Source: Actinoplanes sp. M2I2
GTDB lineage: Bacteria > Actinomycetota > Actinomycetes > Mycobacteriales > Micromonosporaceae
Assembly (NCBI RefSeq): GCF_023544445.1
Contig: NZ_JALPVJ010000035.1
Coordinates: forward strand, 16,405-80,404
Length of the DNA: 64,000 nucleotides
Reading direction: 5' to 3'
Shown in pieces: positions 61,225 to 64,000 of this stretch (position 1 is its first letter; the number at the start of each line of letters is the position of its first letter). The translations under genes and the position numbers were made by a program. The notes under the pieces were generated by a model. It was given only the letters and a program-made list of their open reading frames with translations, was not told the origin of the DNA and ran no database searches.

Positions 61225-62709
61225 GTGAGCGGCGTGGAGTCCTTCAGCTGGGTGGTGCTCGGTATATCGCTGGTCGCGATGGCGGCGATCCTGTCGAACC
61301 GAATAAGCGACCGCATCCGCATCCCGGCGCCGGCACTGTTCCTCATCGGCGCGGCCGTGGCCTCCGACCTGGTCCCCGGGCTCGCGTCGATGAAGATCAC
61401 GACCGTGCAGAACATCGTCACCGTCGCCCTGATCATGATCCTGTTCGACGGCGGCATCGGCATCGGCTGGCGGCGCCTGCGGCCGAACGCCGGCGCCGTG
61501 CTCTGGATCGGCGTGGCCGGCACCGCGGTCACCGCCGCCGGCGTCGCCGCGTTCGTCCACTTCGTTCTCGGGTTCGGCTGGCAGGTCGCTCTGCTGCTGG
61601 GTACAGCCCTGTCACCCACCGACCCGGCCGTCGTGTTCTCCGTGCTCGGCCGCCGCGAGATCGTCGGCCGTTCCGGGGTGCTGCTCGAGGGTGAAGCCGG
61701 CGCCAACGACCCGGTCGGCATCGCGCTGATGGCGGTACTGATCAGCGCCGCCGGGCTCAGCGGCGGCGAGGCCGTCGGGCACGGGCTGCTGGAATTCGTC
61801 CGGCAGATGGCGATCGGCGGCGCGGCCGGTGCGGCGGCCGGCTGGCTCCTGCTGCGGCTCATGCGCCGCATGCCATTACCCAGCGCGGCGCTCTATCCCA
61901 TCCGTACGCTGGCTTTCGCCGGCGCCGTCTACGGCGTGGCCACCATCGCCGGCGGCTCCGGCTTTCTGGCCGTCTTCGTCGCCGGGATCGTCATCGGCGA
62001 CGCCAACGCCCCGTACAAAAGGGAGATCAAACGCTTCCACAGCGCTGTGGCCAGCCTGGCCGAGGTCATCGCGTTCGTCGTGCTCGGCCTGACCATCTCG
62101 CTGCGCGACCTGCCCAAGGTCGACGCGCTGTGGCCGGGGCTGCTCATCGCCGTCGTCCTGACCCTGCTCGTGCGCCCCCTGCTCGTCGGGCTCATCTCCC
62201 TGCCGATCCGGCTGCGCCTCGGCGAACGCGTCTTCGTGCTCTGGGCCGGGCTCAAGGGTGCCGTGCCGATCCTGCTGGGCACCTTCGCCTTCACCGCCGG
62301 CATCCCCGGCGCCGAACGCATCTACGAAATCGTCTTCGTCGTCGTGGCCTTCTCCGTCATCGTCCAGGGCAGTCTTGCCCCGACCGTCGCAAAATGGGCC
62401 CGCGTACCGATGCGCAGCACCGACCTGGAGCCGTGGGCCCTCGGCATGCGCTTCCGCGAAGAACCCACCGGGCTCCGCCGCTACCACGTCAACCCCGGAT
62501 CACCGGCCGACGGGCAGACCATCGGCGACCTCTCCCTCGGCGAAAACCTGTGGATCAGCATGATCAACCGCGACGGGCAGCTGGTTCAAGTCGGACGAGA
62601 CACCACCCTGCAAGCCGGCGACGAAATCCTCGCCCTCGCCGACCCCGCCCACGCCGAGACCGATCCCGCAGCACTCTTCACCAACAACACCAACCACAAC
62701 GAAAAATAG
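61225..62709 (+). CDS. NhaP-type cation/proton antiporter with RCK-C-like domain
   Basis: 494 residues. About 12 membrane segments (FSWVVLGISLVAMAAILSN onward), the antiporter core GTALSPTDPAVVFSVL and EGEAGANDPVGIALM with the ND pair, then a cytosolic tail of about 85 residues resembling TrkA-C/RCK-C (INRDGQLVQVGRDTTLQAGD, EILALAD). Exchanges Na+ or K+ for H+. GTG 61225 follows GGAG; divergent from the Tat-exported oxidoreductase, 105 bases apart. Confidence 0.93.
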   Translation: MSGVESFSWVVLGISLVAMAAILSNRISDRIRIPAPALFLIGAAVASDLVPGLASMKITTVQNIVTVALIMILFDGGIGIGWRRLRPNAGAVLWIGVAGTAVTAAGVAAFVHFVLGFGWQVALLLGTALSPTDPAVVFSVLGRREIVGRSGVLLEGEAGANDPVGIALMAVLISAAGLSGGEAVGHGLLEFVRQMAIGGAAGAAAGWLLLRLMRRMPLPSAALYPIRTLAFAGAVYGVATIAGGSGFLAVFVAGIVIGDANAPYKREIKRFHSAVASLAEVIAFVVLGLTISLRDLPKVDALWPGLLIAVVLTLLVRPLLVGLISLPIRLRLGERVFVLWAGLKGAVPILLGTFAFTAGIPGAERIYEIVFVVVAFSVIVQGSLAPTVAKWARVPMRSTDLEPWALGMRFREEPTGLRRYHVNPGSPADGQTIGDLSLGENLWISMINRDGQLVQVGRDTTLQAGDEILALADPAHAETDPAALFTNNTNHNEK

Positions 62710-63180
62710 ACCTGCGATCAAAGGTACCGACGCCGCAACATTCGGGGCCATTCACCGCCACCCCGAAGAAGGCCATCCCAAGAGGAGTCGCACGACAGTT
62801 CGGCCAGCCATCTCCGTCGTCTGCTCTCAAGAACAGAACGGCCCATCGTGCCGCCAATGACTTCCACGTCGTCGACAAACTGATCGTCGTTGTGACCAGG
62901 CCCGTGCCCCGCACGCGACCACATGAAGAGCGACCGAGCAAGCTCCCGGGCGCCTACGCAAAGCTGACGTCCGGCGAACCGTCCAAGGCGATCCGCGGAC
63001 CCCCGTCAGCTCGGCTGACTTTACGGTCCGCCGCACTGAATGGGGTTCGCCTGACAGCCGAAGCCATGCCACGGAACAGCGCCGTCGATGTCTACCAGGG
63101 CACTCAGTGGGAAGGCGCGATCAGTATCGTCCTGGCCACTGCAACCTGACGGACTGACCGCAGTCCGATACCGCCACGCC
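62710..63180. other. 471 bp without a recognisable gene
   Basis: Between the antiporter stop and the second integrase leader. Frames are short or Arg-rich shadows. No sequence resembling the stretch left of the first integrase leader was found. Confidence 0.5.
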
Positions 63181-63308
63181 TCCCTTGACCGGGCCACAAG
63201 TACGGCGGTCACACGCAGGGGTGACATACGGGGTTGTCGCGATGTTGTCGCAACCGAACAGGGCACCGGTAGAGGCGACTGAAGCTCACCTCTACCGAGG
63301 AGGAAATT
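63181..63308 (+). repeat. integrase leader repeat, copy 2 (128 bp)
   Basis: Gap-free counterpart of 27634-27761. It keeps the TTGTCGC double motif and the hairpin (arms at 63268-63278 and 63286-63296) before GAGGAGG. Confidence 0.85.
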
Positions 63309-64000
63309 ATGCGACAGAATCCGCACCGGGGCCGGGTCTACCGTTGCTGCGCCTGCCGCGACAGTAACGGCCGGCAGCTCGGCGCCCGCTGCCCGAAGCT
63401 GACCAACGCGCGGCATGGTAGCTGGGCTTTCGCCGTCGACCTGCCGAGCCTGGACACACGCCGGACCATGCGCCGCACCGGCTTCGCCACCAAGGCCGAA
63501 GCCTCGACCGCGCTGAGCCACGTGCTGGAGTGCGAACGCGCCGGCGTCAGCCTCGACGACAGCGAAACCGTCGCCAGCTATCTCACCCACTGGCTGGACA
63601 CCAAGTCAGCGACCCTGAAGACGGACACGGTGCACCGCTACCGCGACTACCTGCGCAACGACCTCATCCCCGCGTTCGGGGCGCTGCCCCTGGAGCGGCT
63701 CACCCACGAGCACGTCAAACAGTTCGTCCAGCGTGAACTCGCCGCTGGCCGGGGCCTGGTCACGCTGCGGCGGTGCATCACCACCTTGTCGAGTGCGCTC
63801 AACGACGCCCGGCGCAACCACCGGCTCCCGAACAACGCCGCCCGCTTCGCCAAGATCCCCCGGCCGGCGCGACCCGAGCTCACCTGCTGGAGCACCACTC
63901 AAGCTGGCGCGTTCCTGCGGCACTGCCGCACCGTCAATGACCCCTTGGCGGAGCTGTTCGAGGTGATGATCTGCACCGGGATGCGCAAAGGCGAAGTCCT
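63309..64000 (+). CDS. int: tyrosine recombinase/integrase, copy 2, cut by window end
   Basis: Open from ATG 63309 to the last base; about 230 codons visible. Reads MRQNPHRGRVYRCCACRDSN and follows the integrase at 27762 closely, with scattered substitutions and no gaps (for example THWLDTKSATLKTD for TQWLETKSPTLKTN). The Cys cluster and the first catalytic Arg region (CTGMRKGEV) are present; HxxR and Tyr lie beyond the window. Divergence shows this is a related element, not a recent duplication. Confidence 0.93.
   Translation, partial: MRQNPHRGRVYRCCACRDSNGRQLGARCPKLTNARHGSWAFAVDLPSLDTRRTMRRTGFATKAEASTALSHVLECERAGVSLDDSETVASYLTHWLDTKSATLKTDTVHRYRDYLRNDLIPAFGALPLERLTHEHVKQFVQRELAAGRGLVTLRRCITTLSSALNDARRNHRLPNNAARFAKIPRPARPELTCWSTTQAGAFLRHCRTVNDPLAELFEVMICTGMRKGEV

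Noticed and set aside
27634..64000. A recent tandem duplication explaining both integrases
   Set aside because: The copies differ at many positions and the flanks left of each leader are unrelated, so two related elements are more likely.
1..64000. CRISPR arrays, tRNA or rRNA genes
   Set aside because: No regularly spaced repeat series, no rRNA-like stretch and no convincing cloverleaf was seen while reading; a dedicated tRNA scan was not possible.

Overview
The window is high-GC DNA of an actinomycete. Several traits together point to a Micromonosporaceae or Actinoplanes-like genome: very large LuxR-type (LAL) regulators, F420-linked redox genes, many TetR regulators paired with enzymes, GTG starts, and a Tat-exported luciferase-like oxidoreductase. 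This placement is an inference from gene content. No rRNA, tRNA or CRISPR array was seen.

Region 1 (3-22162) is a regulator-rich locus. Five LAL-type ATPase/LuxR regulators (about 890-910 residues each; the first is cut by the window edge) lie within 16.8 kb. A plus-strand enzyme operon is embedded among them (chloroperoxidase-like hydrolase, SDR lacking the usual Tyr, FAD-linked oxidase). A minus-strand train follows: enoyl-CoA hydratase, alpha/beta hydrolase, cNMP-domain/thioredoxin-reductase-like flavoprotein, then three LALs. The third LAL has a damaged P-loop and no standard start codon. A secreted hydrolase and a small LuxR regulator lacking the phospho-acceptor Asp close the region.

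Region 2 (22490-27271) is a decaying relative of region 1. It has a second alpha/beta hydrolase plus an uncharacterised protein, preceded by frameshifted remains of a TrxR-like gene fused to remains of an FAD-oxidase gene. A PEBP protein, a possibly truncated cupin, an MBL-fold hydrolase and an SDR 3' relic follow.

Region 3 (27634-63180) lies between two closely related tyrosine-integrase genes in the same orientation. Each is preceded by an alignable 128-bp leader, and the second copy runs off the window. Inside are modules made of a TetR regulator and an enzyme: FAD monooxygenase plus AlkA-like protein, amidase plus amidohydrolase, esterase, a second FAD monooxygenase, and SDR. Most have a recognisable palindromic operator. 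The first two regulators are paralogs with operators of the same architecture. Relics of another recombinase and another SDR lie between. The right part carries a three-subunit molybdenum hydroxylase. It also carries an aldehyde/F420 operon with several micro-proteins, ending in a PiT phosphate transporter and a Cys-rich four-helix protein. Further right are an NDH-2-like dehydrogenase, a Tat-exported F420-type oxidoreductase and a cation/proton antiporter.

Overall the window looks like an accessory, repeatedly rearranged segment enriched in oxidoreductases, hydrolases and local one-component regulators. Substrates cannot be read from the sequence.
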